DNA of 64,000 nucleotides, taken from assembly GCF_007991515.1 (NCBI RefSeq), contig NZ_BJYM01000014.1, forward strand, positions 86,341 through 150,340, in the 5' to 3' direction. The translations under genes were made by a program, and so were the position numbers. Shown here one piece after another: positions 11,469 to 23,963 of this stretch (positions are counted from its first letter, which is position 1; each line of letters begins with the position of its first letter). The stretch comes from Oceanobacillus sojae. Lineage in GTDB: Bacteria; Bacillota; Bacilli; Bacillales; Amphibacillaceae. A model generated the notes under the pieces. That model was given only the letters and a program-made list of their open reading frames with translations. It ran no database searches and was not told where the DNA came from.

Positions 11469-11909
11469 TTAGATCACCTCAGATTGACCGCCCGCTGCTT
11501 CAATTGCTTCTTTTGCAGATGCAGAGAATTTATGAGCTTTAACAGTCAGTTTCTTTTCTAATTGCCCTTTTCCAAGAATCTTAACTCCAGCATTCAATTT
11601 GCTTACGACACCAGTTTCTAATAATAGCTCTGGAGTAACTTCAGTTCCTTCTTCAAAGCGATTAAGCGTGTCAAGGTTCACAATCGCATATTCTTTGCGG
11701 TTAATGTTAGTAAAACCACGTTTTGGTAAACGTTGGAATAAAGGCATTTGACCACCTTCAAAACCAAGTCTTACTCCACCACCGGAACGTGCTTTTTGTC
11801 CTTTATGTCCACGACCAGAAGTTTTACCGTTACCTGAAGATGTTCCGCGACCTACACGGTTTCTTTCTTTACGGGATCCTTCTGCTGCTTTTAATTCATG
11901 AAGTTTCAT
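11469..11909 (-). CDS. rplO: 50S ribosomal protein L15
   Basis: L15 is a late-assembly 50S protein. The 146 residues start [18 protein letters not shown] and include the glycine-rich basic stretch [23 protein letters not shown] that threads into 23S rRNA. It is in the standard rpmD-rplO-secY order with a GGAGG site. Confidence 0.98.
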   Translation of the reverse strand: MKLHELKAAEGSRKERNRVGRGTSSGNGKTSGRGHKGQKARSGGGVRLGFEGGQMPLFQRLPKRGFTNINRKEYAIVNLDTLNRFEEGTEVTPELLLETGVVSKLNAGVKILGKGQLEKKLTVKAHKFSASAKEAIEAAGGQSEVI

Positions 11910-11939
11910 GCGAGCACCTCCTCTTTACACAAAATTTAA

Positions 11940-12122
11940 TTAAACTTCTTTAACTGTCAATAAGTGGGACACTCTGTTGACCATACCGCGAACGGCTGGA
12001 GTATCTTCACGTACAACCGATTGACGAATTTTCTTTAACCCTAACGCCTCAACAGTTTTACGTTGAACGTCAGTGCCGCCGATAACACTACGAGTGAGGG
12101 TTATTTCCAATTTTTTAGACAT
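11940..12122 (-). CDS. rpmD: 50S ribosomal protein L30
   Basis: This 60-residue protein begins [15 protein letters not shown] and contains [20 protein letters not shown], the L30 ferredoxin-like core. It lies 13 bases behind rpsE. It is the usual bacterial length and nothing is unusual. Confidence 0.97.
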   Translation of the reverse strand: MSKKLEITLTRSVIGGTDVQRKTVEALGLKKIRQSVVREDTPAVRGMVNRVSHLLTVKEV

Positions 12123-12135
12123 TGTGTTTCCCTCC

Positions 12136-12639
12136 TTATCCTAACAGTTCTTCAACAGACTTTCCACGTAATTTAGCTACGTCTTCAGCTGTTTTTAAAT
12201 TAGTTAAACCGTTCAATGTAGCACGGATTACGTTGATTGGTGTGTTGGATCCTAGTGATTTAGTCAGGATATCACCTACACCAGCAAGCTCTAAAATCGC
12301 ACGTACTGGACCACCAGAGATAACTCCAGTACCTTCAGAAGCCGGCTTCATCAATACGTTACCAGAACCAAACTGTCCATGAATTTGATGTGGAATGGTT
12401 GTGCCTACGATTGGTACAGTAATTAAGTTTTTCTTTGCATCATCTACTGCTTTTTTAATAGCTTCAGGTACTTCTTGTGCTTTACCAGTACCGAAACCTA
12501 CATGACCGTTTTTGTCACCGACAACTACTAATGCTGCGAAGCGGAAACGACGTCCACCTTTTACAACCTTTGCAACACGGTTGACCGTAACAACACGTTC
12601 TTCAAGATCTAATTTGCTCGGATCAATATTCGTAATCAT
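12136..12639 (-). CDS. rpsE: 30S ribosomal protein S5
   Basis: S5 lines the mRNA entry channel and affects decoding accuracy. The 167 residues contain the dsRBD-like N-terminal domain with [16 protein letters not shown], the site where spectinomycin-resistance changes occur and which is ordinary here. The C-terminal domain carries [17 protein letters not shown]. It lies between rplR and rpmD. Confidence 0.98.
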   Translation of the reverse strand: MITNIDPSKLDLEERVVTVNRVAKVVKGGRRFRFAALVVVGDKNGHVGFGTGKAQEVPEAIKKAVDDAKKNLITVPIVGTTIPHQIHGQFGSGNVLMKPASEGTGVISGGPVRAILELAGVGDILTKSLGSNTPINVIRATLNGLTNLKTAEDVAKLRGKSVEELLG

Positions 12640-12664
12640 TATAGATGGTTACCTCCTTTTACTT

Positions 12665-13024
12665 TTAAAATTCAAGGCCTTCCTCACGAGCAGCCTCTGC
12701 TAAAGCTTTGATACGTCCATGATATAAATAACCTCCACGATCAAATACGATGGATTTATATCCTTTATCAATTGCACGTTTTGCAATAGCTGTCCCTACT
12801 TCTTTCGCAGCGTCAACATTGCCGCCGTTAATTCCAAGCTCTTTATCTACTGTAGAAGCGCTTGTCAGGGTTACATTATTTACATCATCAATTAATTGAG
12901 CATAAATATTTTTGTTAGAACGATACACGTTTAAACGTGGACGCTCTGCAGTTCCTGATAATGTTTTACGTACACGATTGTGACGTTTTTTACGAGTAAC
13001 ATTTTTGTCAGGCTTTGTGATCAT
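12665..13024 (-). CDS. rplR: 50S ribosomal protein L18
   Basis: L18 binds 5S rRNA together with L5. From the ATG at 13024 the protein has 119 residues starting [17 protein letters not shown], like the B. subtilis protein. A GTG three codons upstream is rejected because it overlaps the AAAGGAG site. Motifs [16 protein letters not shown] and [11 protein letters not shown] are present. Confidence 0.97.
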   Translation of the reverse strand: MITKPDKNVTRKKRHNRVRKTLSGTAERPRLNVYRSNKNIYAQLIDDVNNVTLTSASTVDKELGINGGNVDAAKEVGTAIAKRAIDKGYKSIVFDRGGYLYHGRIKALAEAAREEGLEF

Positions 13025-13054
13025 CTGGGTCACTCCTTTCTCGGGCTAAAAAAC

Positions 13055-13591
13055 TTACTTAGCAGTTTTACCTTCTTTACGACGTACATATTCATCCGCA
13101 TATTTAATTCCTTTACCTTTATAAGGCTCTGGCGGGCGGATTGCTCGGATATTAGCAGCAACTGCTCCTACTAATTCTTTATCGATACCTTTAACAATGA
13201 TTTGTGTGTTTTTAGGTACTTCGATTTCAATACCGTCAATGGGTTCAAGTTCAACAGGATGTGAATAACCAGCGTTAACAACAGTTTTGTTTCCCTGCTT
13301 TTGAGCACGGTAACCAACACCGTTAATTTCCAATGATTTTTCAAAACCTTTGCTTACTCCAACCACCATGTTATTGATTAAGCTGCGAGTAGTACCATGT
13401 AGTGCGCGGTGGTCTTTATGATCACTCGGGCGAGCTACAGTTAAAATATTACCCTCAACGTTAATTTTAATATCTGGATGAAAATCTCTTGTTAATTCAC
13501 CCTTTGGTCCTTTGACTGTTAGTGTAGTTCCGTTGAATTTCAACTCTACACCTTCTGGAATTTCTACAGGCTTAAGTCCGACACGAGACAT
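13055..13591 (-). CDS. rplF: 50S ribosomal protein L6
   Basis: L6 lies at the base of the factor-binding region of the 50S subunit. The 178-residue protein shows the two repeated domains. The C-terminal signature is [22 protein letters not shown]. It sits in the usual rpsH-rplF-rplR order with a GGAGG site. Confidence 0.98.
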   Translation of the reverse strand: MSRVGLKPVEIPEGVELKFNGTTLTVKGPKGELTRDFHPDIKINVEGNILTVARPSDHKDHRALHGTTRSLINNMVVGVSKGFEKSLEINGVGYRAQKQGNKTVVNAGYSHPVELEPIDGIEIEVPKNTQIIVKGIDKELVGAVAANIRAIRPPEPYKGKGIKYADEYVRRKEGKTAK

Positions 13592-13621
13592 TCCCTACAC
13601 CTCCTCATTAAAAAATAGTGA

Positions 13622-14020
13622 TTACCAAACGTACGCTAATACTTCGCCGCCAACTGCCTGGGAACGTGCTTCTTTATCAGAAAGCATTCCGTTAGAAGTT
13701 GATACGATAGCAATGCCAAGACCGTTCAATACACGAGGTACTTCATTTGCTTTAGCATATACGCGTAAACCTGGTTTACTGATACGTTTAATTCCTGTAA
13801 TAACTCTATCTTCGTTTGCACTGTATTTTAAGAAGATACGTAATATACCTTGCTTGTTGTCTTCGACTAGCTCATAATCCTTTACAAAGCCTTCGCGCTT
13901 TAGGATATCAGCGATCTCTTTTTTAATATTAGAAGCAGGAAGCTCTAATTGTTCATGTTTTACCATGTTCGCATTACGAATGCGAGTAAGCATATCTGCA
14001 ATTGGATCTGTCATAACCAT
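13622..14020 (-). CDS. rpsH: 30S ribosomal protein S8
   Basis: S8 is a primary 16S rRNA binder in the 30S platform. The 132-residue protein has the same length and ends as B. subtilis S8 ([18 protein letters not shown] to GGEVLAYVW). In E. coli S8 represses the spc operon; whether it does so in this group is not shown by the sequence. Confidence 0.98.
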   Translation of the reverse strand: MVMTDPIADMLTRIRNANMVKHEQLELPASNIKKEIADILKREGFVKDYELVEDNKQGILRIFLKYSANEDRVITGIKRISKPGLRVYAKANEVPRVLNGLGIAIVSTSNGMLSDKEARSQAVGGEVLAYVW

Positions 14021-14049
14021 TACTAATTACCTCCTTCCCGAATCGGGGA

Positions 14050-14803
<754 letters not shown>

Positions 14804-14830
14804 GCGTTAGCCCTCCTTTCACAGAAAAAC

Positions 14831-15142
14831 TTATTTATCTAATGCTTCACCGGATTTTTTTGCAATACGGATTTTTTTACCATCTTTTACTTCATAGCCA
14901 ACACGAGTTGGTTCTCCGGACTTCGGATCGATTGGCAATACATTAGAAGCGTGAATTGGAGCTTCGATATTCAAGATTCCGCCTTGCGGGTTGTCTTGAG
15001 AAGGTTTCGCATGTTTTTGAATCATGTTCACGCCTTCTACTAATACGCGCTCTTTCTTCGGATATGCTTCTAATACAGTACCCTCTTTACCGCGGTCTTT
15101 ACCGGATAAAACTTTGACTTTATCACCTTTTTTTACATGCAT
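14831..15142 (-). CDS. rplX: 50S ribosomal protein L24
   Basis: L24 starts 50S assembly and lies near the peptide exit. The 103-residue protein has the N-terminal KOW motif ([20 protein letters not shown]) and the conserved block [18 protein letters not shown]. It is in the standard place between rplN and rplE. Confidence 0.98.
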   Translation of the reverse strand: MHVKKGDKVKVLSGKDRGKEGTVLEAYPKKERVLVEGVNMIQKHAKPSQDNPQGGILNIEAPIHASNVLPIDPKSGEPTRVGYEVKDGKKIRIAKKSGEALDK

Positions 15143-15176
15143 GCTTTACGCACCTCCTTGATGAGGAAATTTCTTA

Positions 15177-15584
<408 letters not shown>

Positions 15585-15587
15585 TTA

Positions 15588-15851
15588 TTAAATAATTACC
15601 GCTTCTTCTACTACTTCTACCAGACGGAAACGTTTTGTAGCTGATAGCGGGCGAGTTTCCATGATACGTACGATGTCGCCAGTTTTTGCAACATTGTTTT
15701 CATCATGCGTTTTGAATTTCTTTGAATACTTAACACGTTTTCCATAAAGCTTATGGAATTTGTAAGTTTCAACTAAAACTGTAATAGTTTTATCCATTTT
15801 GTCGGATACAACACGACCAGTATAAACCTTACGATCATTACGTTCAGACAT
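15588..15851 (-). CDS. rpsQ: 30S ribosomal protein S17
   Basis: S17 is a primary 16S rRNA binder with an OB fold. The 87-residue protein shows [19 protein letters not shown] and the signature [20 protein letters not shown]. It sits in the order rpmC-rpsQ-rplN. Confidence 0.98.
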   Translation of the reverse strand: MSERNDRKVYTGRVVSDKMDKTITVLVETYKFHKLYGKRVKYSKKFKTHDENNVAKTGDIVRIMETRPLSATKRFRLVEVVEEAVII

Positions 15852-15877
15852 TGAGGTTAACCTCCCCTCTGGAATCT

Positions 15878-16520
<643 letters not shown>

Positions 16521-17162
16521 TTATTTATTGGTTTTAGTTGGAAGGACTTCTCCACGATAGATCCATACTTTAACACCTAATTTACCATAAGTAGTATCAG
16601 CTTCTGCTGTACCGTAGTCAATGTCAGCACGTAAAGTATGAAGTGGCACTGTTCCTTCACTATAATGTTCTGCACGAGCGATATCCGCACCGCCTAGACG
16701 TCCAGATACTTGTGTTTTAATTCCTTTAGCTCCAGCACGCATCGCACGTTGGATAGCTTGCTTTTGAGCACGACGGAATGAAATACGATTTTCTAATTGA
16801 CGAGCAATATTATCAGCTACAAGTGTTGCATCAATATCTACTTTTTTAATTTCAAGAATATTGATATGAACTCGTTTGCCAGTTAAGTTGTTCAAAGATT
16901 TACGTAAAGCTTCAACTTCAGATCCGCCTTTACCAATTACCATTCCTGGCTTACCAGTATGAATTGTAATGTTTACACGGTTTGCTGCACGTTCAATTTC
17001 AATAGAAGAAACAGCAGCCGTTTTAAGACGTCCTTCAAGATATTCTCTGATTTTAATATCTTCATGCAATAAGTCTGCATAGTCTTTACCAGCGTACCAT
17101 TTAGACTCCCAGTCTTTAATGACACCTACGCGTAGACCTGTTGGATTTACTTTTTGACCCAC
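16521..17162 (-). CDS. rpsC: 30S ribosomal protein S3
   Basis: S3 forms the mRNA entry side of the 30S head with helicase-like activity. The 213-residue protein carries the KH domain motif [15 protein letters not shown] at about 77-91 and the C-terminal signature [18 protein letters not shown]. It follows rplV by only 3 bases. Confidence 0.98.
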   Translation of the reverse strand: MGQKVNPTGLRVGVIKDWESKWYAGKDYADLLHEDIKIREYLEGRLKTAAVSSIEIERAANRVNITIHTGKPGMVIGKGGSEVEALRKSLNNLTGKRVHINILEIKKVDIDATLVADNIARQLENRISFRRAQKQAIQRAMRAGAKGIKTQVSGRLGGADIARAEHYSEGTVPLHTLRADIDYGTAEADTTYGKLGVKVWIYRGEVLPTKTNK

Positions 17163-17165
17163 TGA

Positions 17166-17507
17166 CTATCCCTCCTTCTTTTCAGTTACCACAACTGTGA
17201 TGTGGCTAGTACGTTTATTGATTTTGCTTGCACGTCCTTGTGCACGTGGACGGAAACGTTTCAAAGTAGCGCCTTCGTTAACAAATACTTCAGATACTAC
17301 TAAGTTGTCTGCATCCATTTCATAGTTATGCTCTGCGTTAGCAACTGCAGAATTTAATACTTTCTCTACGACCGGGGAAGCTCCGCGCTGTGTATATTTT
17401 AAAATAGCGATTGCTTCGCCAACCTCTTTTCCTCGAATTAGATCTACAACTAAACGAACCTTACGAGGAGCAATACGAACTGATTTCGCAACGGCTTTAG
17501 CTTGCAT
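17166..17507 (-). CDS. rplV: 50S ribosomal protein L22
   Basis: L22 extends a beta-hairpin into the exit tunnel, where macrolide-resistance changes can arise. The 113-residue protein has that hairpin intact ([20 protein letters not shown]). The N-terminus [17 protein letters not shown] is standard. It lies between rpsS and rpsC. Confidence 0.98.
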   Translation of the reverse strand: MQAKAVAKSVRIAPRKVRLVVDLIRGKEVGEAIAILKYTQRGASPVVEKVLNSAVANAEHNYEMDADNLVVSEVFVNEGATLKRFRPRAQGRASKINKRTSHITVVVTEKKEG

Positions 17508-17525
17508 GCCTAGTACCTCCTCTCA

Positions 17526-17804
17526 TTAGCGTTTTGTTTTCTTATCGTCACCAGCGTGTCCTCTATACGTACGAGTTGGTGCGAATTCACCTAATTTATG
17601 ACCCACCATATCTTCAGTGATATATACTGGCACATGCTTACGTCCATCATATACTGCAACTGTGTGACCTACGAATTGCGGGAAAATTGTAGAGCGGCGA
17701 GACCAGGTTTTTACTACCTGTTTCTTGTCTTCCGTGTTTAACACTTCAATTTTCTTCAATAGATGATCATCTGCAAAAGGTCCTTTTTTCAAGCTACGGC
17801 CCAT
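17526..17804 (-). CDS. rpsS: 30S ribosomal protein S19
   Basis: S19 pairs with S13 in the 30S head. The 92 residues begin [16 protein letters not shown] and carry the signature [15 protein letters not shown]. It follows rplB after 57 bases. Confidence 0.98.
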   Translation of the reverse strand: MGRSLKKGPFADDHLLKKIEVLNTEDKKQVVKTWSRRSTIFPQFVGHTVAVYDGRKHVPVYITEDMVGHKLGEFAPTRTYRGHAGDDKKTKR

Positions 17805-17861
17805 GGATAAGCCTCCTTCCAGGGATTAGAGACGGGTGCTTTAGCCCGCCCGTTTTTCCGT

Positions 17862-18692
17862 TTATTTTTTACGTTTACGAACGATATACTTATCAGATGG
17901 TTTATTACGTTTACGTGTTTTGTAACCAAGTGTTGGTTTGCCCCAAGGTGACATTGGTGATTTACGTCCGATTGGCGCGCGTCCTTCACCACCACCATGC
18001 GGGTGATCATTAGGGTTCATTACAGAACCGCGAACTGTTGGACGGATACCTTTCCAACGGGAACGACCAGCTTTACCTACACGGATAAGTTCATGCTCAA
18101 TGTTACCCACTTGACCAATTGTAGCACGGCAAGTTGTTAAGATTAAACGAACTTCTCCAGAAGCAAGACGTACTAAAGTGTACTTTTCTTCGCGTCCAAG
18201 GATTTGAGCTTCTGCACCAGCAGAACGTGCTAATTGTCCTCCGCGTCCAGGTTTCAATTCAATATTATGGATAACTGTACCTACTGGAATACTTCCAAGC
18301 GGTAATGCGTTACCTACTTTAATATCTGCATCCACACCAGATTCAATAACTTGCCCTACTTTAATGTTTTTTGGAGCAAGGATGTAACGTTTCTCACCAT
18401 CAGCATAGTGAATTAATGCAATGTTTGCTGAACGGTTAGGATCGTATTCAATTGTAGCAACGCGTCCTGGCACACCGTCTTTATCGCGTTTGAAGTCGAT
18501 AATACGATATTGGCGCTTGTGACCGCCGCCGTGATGACGAACCGTTAATTTCCCTTGGTTATTACGCCCACCACGTTTAGATAATGGAGCTAAAAGGGAT
18601 TTCTCAGGGGTACTCGTAGTAATCTCTGCAAAATCTGAACCAGACATATTACGTCTACCATTTGAGGTTGGTTTATACTTTTTAATCGCCAT
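17862..18692 (-). CDS. rplB: 50S ribosomal protein L2
   Basis: L2 is needed for subunit joining and peptidyl-transferase activity. The 276-residue protein has the RNA-binding OB and SH3-like domains and the conserved signature [17 protein letters not shown] near the C-terminus. It ends in the basic [11 protein letters not shown] tail. Length matches Bacillus. Confidence 0.98.
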   Translation of the reverse strand: MAIKKYKPTSNGRRNMSGSDFAEITTSTPEKSLLAPLSKRGGRNNQGKLTVRHHGGGHKRQYRIIDFKRDKDGVPGRVATIEYDPNRSANIALIHYADGEKRYILAPKNIKVGQVIESGVDADIKVGNALPLGSIPVGTVIHNIELKPGRGGQLARSAGAEAQILGREEKYTLVRLASGEVRLILTTCRATIGQVGNIEHELIRVGKAGRSRWKGIRPTVRGSVMNPNDHPHGGGEGRAPIGRKSPMSPWGKPTLGYKTRKRNKPSDKYIVRKRKK

Positions 18693-18735
18693 CGTTGTCC
18701 CTCCTTCTACTTCTAAAATTTATTTATTCGTTTTA

Positions 18736-19023
18736 TTAAGCCTCAAAGAAATCTAATTCTTTGCTATCCTCAGTCAATTGAACGATAGCTTTTTTGCGGT
18801 CAGGGCGATATCCACCGTAACGGCCCATTCTCTTAAATTTACCTTTAAGGTTCATTGTGTTTACTTGTTCTACTTTTACACCAAAGATTGTTTCTACAGC
18901 ATCTTTGATTTGCGTTTTGTTAGCTTTTACAGCTACTTCAAAAGTGTATTTCTTCTCTGCCATTAAGTCAGCAGAATTCTCTGTAATGACAGGGCGTTTA
19001 ATTACATCGCGTAGATCTTTCAT
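18736..19023 (-). CDS. rplW: 50S ribosomal protein L23
   Basis: L23 lies beside the tunnel exit and is the trigger-factor docking site. The 95-residue protein starts [17 protein letters not shown] and includes the tunnel loop region [21 protein letters not shown]. Its ATG overlaps the rplD stop by one base. Confidence 0.98.
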   Translation of the reverse strand: MKDLRDVIKRPVITENSADLMAEKKYTFEVAVKANKTQIKDAVETIFGVKVEQVNTMNLKGKFKRMGRYGGYRPDRKKAIVQLTEDSKELDFFEA

Positions 19024-19646
19024 TATGCGAGCACCTCCCCTGCTTTTTCAGCTGCATCTTTAGTGATGATCAGCTTGTCATGCGTAAGCAAGTCAAGTAC
19101 ATTCAATTCTTCTACAGTTAATACCTTCACGTTTTGTAAGTTGTTTGCAGAACGTGCAACTGTTTCATCATTCTCTGAAAGAACGATTAGTGCTTTCTCT
19201 TCAACTTTCAATCCGTTTAAGATGTTAATAACTTCTTTTGTTTTTGGAGCATCAATTGTGATAGCTTCTAAAACAAACAAGCCTTCTTCTTTCACTTTAG
19301 AAGATAATGCAGACTTCAACGCTAAGCGACGAACTTTCTTTGGTAATTTGTAGCTGTAGCTACGCGGAGTTGGTCCGAAAACAGTTCCACCGCCAACCCA
19401 TTGTGGTGAACGGATAGATCCTTGACGTGCACGGCCAGTTCCTTTTTGGCGCCATGGTTTGCGGCCTCCACCACGAACTTCAGAACGGTTTTTTACAGCG
19501 TGTGTACCTTGACGTAAAGACGCACGTTGCATAACAACTGCTTCATGAAGTACATGTGTGTTTGGCTCAATACCAAAAACAGCGTCATTTAATTCGATTT
19601 CTCCAACATTACTTCCATCCTGTTTTAAAAGTGCTACTTTAGGCAT
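19023..19646 (-). CDS. rplD: 50S ribosomal protein L4
   Basis: L4 lines the exit tunnel opposite L22, and its loop (residues about 45-100, with [20 protein letters not shown]) is intact. The 207 residues match the Bacillus length. In E. coli L4 also represses the S10 operon; Bacillus is not known to use that mechanism. Confidence 0.98.
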   Translation of the reverse strand: MPKVALLKQDGSNVGEIELNDAVFGIEPNTHVLHEAVVMQRASLRQGTHAVKNRSEVRGGGRKPWRQKGTGRARQGSIRSPQWVGGGTVFGPTPRSYSYKLPKKVRRLALKSALSSKVKEEGLFVLEAITIDAPKTKEVINILNGLKVEEKALIVLSENDETVARSANNLQNVKVLTVEELNVLDLLTHDKLIITKDAAEKAGEVLA

Positions 19647-19672
19647 GACATATCCTCCCTTCGTTTATGTGA

Positions 19673-20302
19673 TTAGTTACCTTTTACTGCACTAGTAATT
19701 TTCACGTAAGATTTTTTTGCACCAGGAATATTTCCTTTGATTAGAATTAAATTCTTTTCAGCATCTACACTAACCACTTCAAGGTTTTGAATTGTTTTTT
19801 GTTCAGAACCCATATGACCTGGTAATTTTTTACCTTTGAAAACACGCATTGCATCAATTGCAGCCATTGCACCAGGGCCTCTATGGTAATGAGAACCGTG
19901 GGACATTGGTCCGCGTTGTTGATTGTGACGCTTGATAGCACCTTGGAATCCTTTACCTTTAGATGTACCTGTCACATCAATTTTTTCTCCGGCTTCAAAG
20001 ATATCAACGTTGATTTCCTGGCCAACTTCATAGCCTTCAACGTCTGCGCCACGGATTTCACGAACGTAGCGCTTAGGGGCAGTGCCTGCTTTCTCAGCAT
20101 GACCTTTTTCCGCTTTGTTTGTACGTGATTCCTTTTTATCAGCAAAACCGATTTGCAACGCTTCATAACCATCATTTTCTAATGTCTTCTTTTGCAACAC
20201 AACATTTGCCTCAGCTTGAACAACTGTTACTGGTACAAGTTCTCCATTTTCAGAGAAAAGCTGAGTCATGCCGATTTTACGACCTAAGATTCCTTTCGTC
20301 AT
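19673..20302 (-). CDS. rplC: 50S ribosomal protein L3
   Basis: L3 is one of the first proteins in 50S assembly and reaches towards the peptidyl-transferase centre through the loop [20 protein letters not shown] at about 129-148. It has 209 residues, with [15 protein letters not shown] at the start. Pleuromutilin and linezolid resistance positions in the loop look ordinary. Confidence 0.98.
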   Translation of the reverse strand: MTKGILGRKIGMTQLFSENGELVPVTVVQAEANVVLQKKTLENDGYEALQIGFADKKESRTNKAEKGHAEKAGTAPKRYVREIRGADVEGYEVGQEINVDIFEAGEKIDVTGTSKGKGFQGAIKRHNQQRGPMSHGSHYHRGPGAMAAIDAMRVFKGKKLPGHMGSEQKTIQNLEVVSVDAEKNLILIKGNIPGAKKSYVKITSAVKGN

Positions 20303-20330
20303 CCGTTACACCTCCTGTATTTAAAACAAA

Positions 20331-20763
<433 letters not shown>

Positions 20764-20770
20764 CTATTAC

Positions 20771-20799
20771 ATTATACTAGAATTGTTTGGTCATAGCAA
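20771..20799 (-). promoter_or_regulatory. S10 operon promoter P1
   Basis: TTGCTA, a 17-base spacer and a perfect TATAAT are present on the minus strand, preceded by a TAG step. This is the promoter closest to rpsJ. Confidence 0.75.
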
Positions 20800-20837
20800 G
20801 CTTGTAAATAAGCATCTATAAGTTTGCACATTTTTAT

Positions 20838-20866
20838 ATTATACATAGTTCCTTGTACGATTGCAA
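20838..20866 (-). promoter_or_regulatory. S10 operon promoter P2
   Basis: TTGCAA, a 17-base spacer and a perfect TATAAT lie 67 bases upstream of P1. Two consensus -10 boxes in tandem suggest strong, possibly growth-rate-controlled transcription. Nothing else is evident from here to the hairpin at 21090. Confidence 0.65.
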
Positions 20867-21089
20867 GCAAAATTTAAAAGTTTTTTTCTTCCTTATGTAA
20901 TAGATGCATTTCTACTCTTTTTTTATTTTGGAGCACCTCCAATAACCTTCCAATAATATAGATAAATCAACTGACCAGAATATTACTATGAGTGCTTCAT
21001 ATGCCGTTTTATGATTCACTTGAATCTTGGGCTTAAATAAAATGAACGCTGTTTTAGGATATTCATTTATTTACATACAATACAAATAA

Positions 21090-21116
21090 GCGGAGCCGGC
21101 TGTTTCACCGCTCCGC
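21090..21116 (-). terminator. terminator after the AtoE-type gene
   Basis: GCGGAGC and GCTCCGC are perfect 7-bp GC-rich arms around a 13-base loop, followed on the minus strand by TTATTTGTATT. The hairpin separates the hydroxybutyrate block from the S10 operon. Confidence 0.75.
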
Positions 21117-21141
21117 AATATTTAATGATTAATAGTAACTA

Positions 21142-22461
21142 TTATAATAGTAGAAACCCGATTGCTATTGGAATAAAGCTAAAGAATAAAATCATGACAC
21201 AGAACCCCATAATATCCCTGATCTTTAACCCGGCAATAGCAAGCACAGGGAGAGCCCAGAATGGCTGAATCATATTGGTCCAGGCATCACCCCAGGCAAC
21301 TGCCATTGCTGTTTTAGCCGTATCTGCACCTATTTCAAGAGCGGCTTGTATCATAATCGGACCCTGCACTGCCCATTGACCGCCGCCGGAGGGAACAAAC
21401 ACATTAACTAATCCGGCGCTAAGAAATGTAAAAATCGGCAAGGTGTAATCTGTTGCAAAACTGACAAACAATAAAGATATTTTATCGGATAATCCAGACG
21501 CTACCATCATTCCCATAATCCCTGCATAGAATGGGAATTGTACGATAATTCCACCGGCATTCTTTACACCGTTCCCTACTGTTTCCAGAAAACGTCTCGG
21601 TGTTCTATGAAGAAGAATCCCTAAGAAAAGAAAAATAAAATTGACGATGTTTATATTCAGATCAAATCCATTCGTTACGAAATGATACCCGACAAAAACG
21701 AGACCCATTAAGCCAATCAAAAGAGACAAGAGCTGACTGTTCTCCAATCTTTCTGCCGGTGTTTCCGCCGGATGAGATCCCGTTTCCTCTTCTGATTCTT
21801 CCTTCCATAATGAAGGATCTATTTTACCTAAAGAATCTGCCCCTTTTAATAGATACCTGTTAAAAAACGGAAGTGTAATTAATAGTGTAATCACAATAAA
21901 TAGATTAAATGAACTGAACAATGTTTCTGTAACAGGAATTATTCCAATCGCATCTTCTAAAAAATGTCCTGGAGTAGCAATAAGAAGTGGTACGGATCCG
22001 GAAAAACCGCCATGCCAGATAACCATGCCGCTGTACGCACTGGCAATTAGTATTCGGTAATCCACTGAAGGAACTCGCTTTGCCACATGAACAGCAAATA
22101 ATGCTCCCACAACAAGACCAAAACCATAATTTATTAAACAGGCAACTAAAGCAACAAATGTCACAAGCATCACCGCTTGCCCCGGCGTCTTCGCTATCCT
22201 GCTGAGTTTAGCTAAAAACCGCTTCACCACAGGAGTGCTTGCTAAAATATACCCTGTAACAACAACCAGTGACATTTGCATGCCAAATTCAAGCAGGTCC
22301 CAAAAACCATTTCCCCAATAGGCTACCATCTCCATCGGGCTGTTATTTGTAAGGAAAACACCTAATAAATACACAAAAATCGTTAAAATAATCGCAAATA
22401 AAAATGCATCTGGTAAATATCGTTGTACTATTCTGTCAAAAAACGAAGTTAAAACTCGCAA
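21142..22461 (-). CDS. atoE: short-chain fatty acid transporter, AtoE/YhiX-type
   Basis: The 439-residue polytopic protein belongs to the AtoE short-chain fatty acid permease family by its overall pattern. It has an N-terminal FFDRIVQRYLPDAFLFAIILT, a central charged loop (about 210-235, rich in E) and the conserved VFVPSGGGQWAVQGP block. It would carry acetoacetate, butyrate or similar acids into the cell. It is the last gene of the block, 41 bases behind a GntP-family permease, and a terminator follows. The substrate is inferred from family and neighbours. Confidence 0.85.
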   Translation of the reverse strand: MRVLTSFFDRIVQRYLPDAFLFAIILTIFVYLLGVFLTNNSPMEMVAYWGNGFWDLLEFGMQMSLVVVTGYILASTPVVKRFLAKLSRIAKTPGQAVMLVTFVALVACLINYGFGLVVGALFAVHVAKRVPSVDYRILIASAYSGMVIWHGGFSGSVPLLIATPGHFLEDAIGIIPVTETLFSSFNLFIVITLLITLPFFNRYLLKGADSLGKIDPSLWKEESEEETGSHPAETPAERLENSQLLSLLIGLMGLVFVGYHFVTNGFDLNINIVNFIFLFLGILLHRTPRRFLETVGNGVKNAGGIIVQFPFYAGIMGMMVASGLSDKISLLFVSFATDYTLPIFTFLSAGLVNVFVPSGGGQWAVQGPIMIQAALEIGADTAKTAMAVAWGDAWTNMIQPFWALPVLAIAGLKIRDIMGFCVMILFFSFIPIAIGFLLL

Positions 22462-22502
22462 TAGAATTCCCCCTAGTGCCTTTTTTCACCTAATCAGATC
22501 AC

Positions 22503-23819
22503 TTACATCCCTAATGAAAATAACGCAATGGCTAAAATGACACCTAATATCGGAACGATAACTGTTACTGCAGCAAAAGGTGCGTAGGCATCTTTATGCG
22601 TTTCCCCACAGATCGCCCTGATGGTTGTAACAACATAACCGCCATGCGGCAATGTGTCTAATGCCCCTGATGAGATTGCTGCTACACGGTGAAGTGCTTC
22701 AGGGTCTACGCCCATATCTATATAATGTGGTGAAACGAGTGGCAAGGCTATCTGCTGTCCACCTGATGATGATCCTGTTAGTCCTGCAATAACACCAATC
22801 GCAATTGCTCCACCAATTAAAGGACTCCCTGGCATATCCGTTACAGCAGACACGGCCGCATTAAAGGCTTGCGTTTCCCTGGCAACCCCGCCAAAGCCCA
22901 CAACGGCTGCCGTATTCGTAATAGCCAACAATGCACCCATCGTACCATTAGAGGCTGACACCCAAACATTTGGTAAATATTTATGGTTCAACGCCCATGT
23001 TGCAATAATCCCTCCTGTTAAGGCAATAATTAAGGCAGATGTACCTAACGTATCGTGGAATATAAATGATACTCCTAATACGACTAATAGCGGTACCGCT
23101 GATAATAAAGGATTGGGTAATTCTTTTTCTTCTGCAACCGGGTCACCTTCTCTAACTTCAAACTGCTCACCTTTAGCAACCGCACGATTAATTAAGTGCT
23201 TTAATAACCAATATCCAAATATAATCATAAAAATGGCAACAATTAAACTAACTTCCCAGGCTGCATAAGCGGTTGTTCCAAGAAATTCAATCGGAATCCA
23301 GTTTTGGATTTCTGGTGAACCTGCTGAAGTCATCGTGAAAGTAACCGATCCGAATGCCAAAGTCGCAGGAATGAAACGTCTCGGTAAGTTCGCCTGTTTA
23401 AATAAACTTAACGCTAATGGAAATACTGAAAAACCAACAATAAATAAACTAACACCACCATAAGTTAAAATCGCACATGCCGCTACTACTGCCGCAACAG
23501 CATATTTAACTCCTAATTTATCAACAACCCATTTTGATACGCTATCAGCTGCTCTGGCATCACCCATCACTTTACCAAAAATGGAACCAAGCAAAAACAT
23601 GATAAACCAGCTGGCAACGAAGCCAGAAAAACTGGTCATATAACTATCCAGCATACTGGCTTGATCTGCTTCAACTAATTGCGGAAACAGTGGGATCCCG
23701 CTAAAAACTGCTAACCATAATGTTGATAAAGGTGCCGCAATCAGCAGATTCATTCCTCTCATTGTTAGAACGATTAATAAGGTTAAACCACCAATAAGTC
23801 CAATTGCACTTAAAATCAT
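22503..23819 (-). CDS. GntP-family permease, probable 3-hydroxybutyrate importer
   Basis: The 438 residues form about a dozen hydrophobic spans with GntP-family blocks such as GLTGSSSGGQQIALPLV and DTLPHGGYVVTTI. GntP proteins take up gluconate and other hydroxy-acids. B. subtilis has a GntP-like gene beside its CoA-transferase and hydroxybutyrate dehydrogenase genes, so 3-hydroxybutyrate is the likely substrate here. It is separated from the thiolase gene by 144 bases that hold a terminator-like hairpin, so its expression may be partly independent. Confidence 0.85.
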   Translation of the reverse strand: MILSAIGLIGGLTLLIVLTMRGMNLLIAAPLSTLWLAVFSGIPLFPQLVEADQASMLDSYMTSFSGFVASWFIMFLLGSIFGKVMGDARAADSVSKWVVDKLGVKYAVAAVVAACAILTYGGVSLFIVGFSVFPLALSLFKQANLPRRFIPATLAFGSVTFTMTSAGSPEIQNWIPIEFLGTTAYAAWEVSLIVAIFMIIFGYWLLKHLINRAVAKGEQFEVREGDPVAEEKELPNPLLSAVPLLVVLGVSFIFHDTLGTSALIIALTGGIIATWALNHKYLPNVWVSASNGTMGALLAITNTAAVVGFGGVARETQAFNAAVSAVTDMPGSPLIGGAIAIGVIAGLTGSSSGGQQIALPLVSPHYIDMGVDPEALHRVAAISSGALDTLPHGGYVVTTIRAICGETHKDAYAPFAAVTVIVPILGVILAIALFSLGM

Positions 23820-23844
23820 TTACTTCACTCCCCCCCTGTCTAAT

Positions 23845-23859
23845 TGTAAGACACTTACA
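23845..23859. repeat. short palindrome upstream of the GntP gene
   Basis: TGTAAG-ACA-CTTACA is a perfect 6-bp inverted repeat about 25 bases before the permease start. It could be an operator. No protein can be assigned. Confidence 0.35.
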
Positions 23860-23922
23860 AAACAACCCTCCATCAATAACGATTGCTTGCCCCTGTCACC
23901 CCTTTTGCCTGTCAGCTCCATG

Positions 23923-23956
23923 AAAAAATAACGGCAAACAAATTTGCCCCGCCGTT
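23923..23956 (-). terminator. internal terminator after the thiolase gene
   Basis: On the minus strand AACGGC...GGCAAA pairs with TTTGCCGTT (one 5-base bulge), then ATTTTTT. It would reduce read-through from the enzyme genes to the two transporter genes. Confidence 0.6.
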
Positions 23957-23963
23957 TCTCTGG

